A program made the position numbers and the translations under genes. A model generated the notes under the pieces. It searched no databases and was not told where the DNA came from. It saw nothing but the letters and a program-made list of their open reading frames with translations. From contig NZ_CP059139.1 of NCBI RefSeq assembly GCF_014109765.1, forward strand, positions 5,477,001 through 5,541,000: a DNA stretch of 64,000 bases. Reading direction: 5' to 3'. Position 1 is the stretch's first letter. Each line of letters starts with the position of its first letter. Positions 63,578 through 64,000 of the stretch are shown here, one piece after another. Source of the DNA: Pseudomonas berkeleyensis (GTDB taxonomy: Bacteria > Pseudomonadota > Gammaproteobacteria > Pseudomonadales > Pseudomonadaceae).

Positions 63578-64000
63578 ATGAAAAGATTGTTCATCCTGCT
63601 CTGTCTCAGCCTGTACGCCTGGCCCGTCCTGGCGCAGGAGGAGCTTCGCGTCGGCGTCGAGTTGCAGCCCTATCAGCCGTATTCCGACGTGCAGAACGGC
63701 GAGTACCGCGGCTACGCACGCGATCTGCTGGATGCCTTCGCCGAGGAGTACGGCTACCACTTCGTCTACACGCCGCTGCCGGTGCGACGGCTGCTCAGTG
63801 ATTTTCTCTCCGGCCGGGTCGATCTCAAGTTTCCCGATCACCCGCAATGGAACGCGAACCAGAAAGCCGGCCATGACATTCACTACAGCCAGCCGGCCGC
63901 GCCCTACATCGACGGCATTCTGCTTAAACCGAACTACCTGGGGTTGGGCAAGGGGCACATCCGCCTGCTCGGTACGCAGAACGGCTTCACCCCCTGGCCC
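63578..64000 (+). CDS. Periplasmic family 3 solute-binding protein (partial, cut by right edge)
   Basis: At least 141 aa from the ATG at 63578. The signal peptide (KRLFILLCLSLYAWPVLAQ) is followed by EELRVGVELQPYQPYSDVQNGEYRGYARDLLDAFAEEYGYHFVYTPLPVRRLLSDFLSGRVDLKFPDHPQW. It has the same plan as the complete orphan binding protein at 21205-21933 and is a small SBP_bac_3-type domain. Ligand unknown; no transporter genes are visible before the window ends. Confidence 0.85.
   Translation, partial: MKRLFILLCLSLYAWPVLAQEELRVGVELQPYQPYSDVQNGEYRGYARDLLDAFAEEYGYHFVYTPLPVRRLLSDFLSGRVDLKFPDHPQWNANQKAGHDIHYSQPAAPYIDGILLKPNYLGLGKGHIRLLGTQNGFTPWP

Overview
This is a high-GC gammaproteobacterial chromosome segment, almost certainly Pseudomonas sensu lato. 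Gene content, a zinc-starvation cluster ordered as I recall it from P. aeruginosa PA5532-PA5541, and several Pseudomonas-type palindromic repeats (GTAGGAGCGGCTT-, GTAGCCCGGAT- and GTAGGGTGCGC-type) support this. The GTAGGGTGCGC type suggests the P. mendocina/oleovorans (Ectopseudomonas) group, but that placement is only inference. No rRNA, tRNA, CRISPR array, transposase or prophage is visible. It reads as core chromosome with a few accessory insertions.

Layout. 1-2.2 kb: membrane PAS-GGDEF-EAL protein cut by the left edge. 2.5-7.6 kb: a chaperone island of a DUF1266 protein, a J-domain/DUF805 protein and a convergent HscC-type Hsp70. 7.7-9.9 kb: uvrD. 9.9-12.2 kb: two near-identical TRAP solute-binding lipoproteins with no permease. 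12.3-15.0 kb: TetR regulator, Tim44-like protein, ElaA-type acetyltransferase, SMI1/KNR4 protein. 15.1-17.3 kb: a soluble histidine kinase and a receiver-TPR protein. 17.4-21.9 kb: GntR regulator with two strong operators, class III aminotransferase, glutamine-synthetase-like enzyme and a periplasmic binding protein, probably for amine or amino-acid catabolism. 24.4-31.7 kb: a two-partner secretion pair (1906-aa exoprotein and its transporter), followed by a diguanylate cyclase. 35.5-40.1 kb: a DctB/DctD-type two-component system and a KgtP-type 2-oxoglutarate transporter, with a sigma-54 promoter and two upstream palindromes between them. 40.2-47.7 kb: the zinc-sparing cluster (CobW GTPase, six-cysteine secreted protein, DUF1826, ZigA, DksA2 // FolE2, HisI, YidD, gamma-carbonic anhydrase, dihydroorotase) with a Zur-box-like palindrome between dksA2 and folE2. 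48.0-52.5 kb: LemA and two DUF2207 membrane proteins, one with an apparent frameshift that removes its glycine-rich tail. 52.6-55.6 kb: DUF294 CBS protein, DnaQ-like exonuclease, small basic DUF2986 protein. 55.8-61.8 kb: LysR regulator, sdaA, sstT (serine use) and a BCCT transporter. 62.1-64.0 kb: cardiolipin synthase and a binding protein cut by the right edge.

How the genes work together. The clearest functional units are the zinc-sparing block, the 2-oxoglutarate sensing and uptake block, the serine block, the two-partner secretion block and the Hsp70/J-domain/DUF1266 block. The last has the same gene families as the ybeR-djlB-ybeT-ybeU-djlC-hscC region of E. coli. The least understood parts are that chaperone island, the tandem DUF2207/LemA operon with its broken tail, and a hairpin-rich stretch with an intrinsic terminator at 41.7 kb that could be a small RNA.
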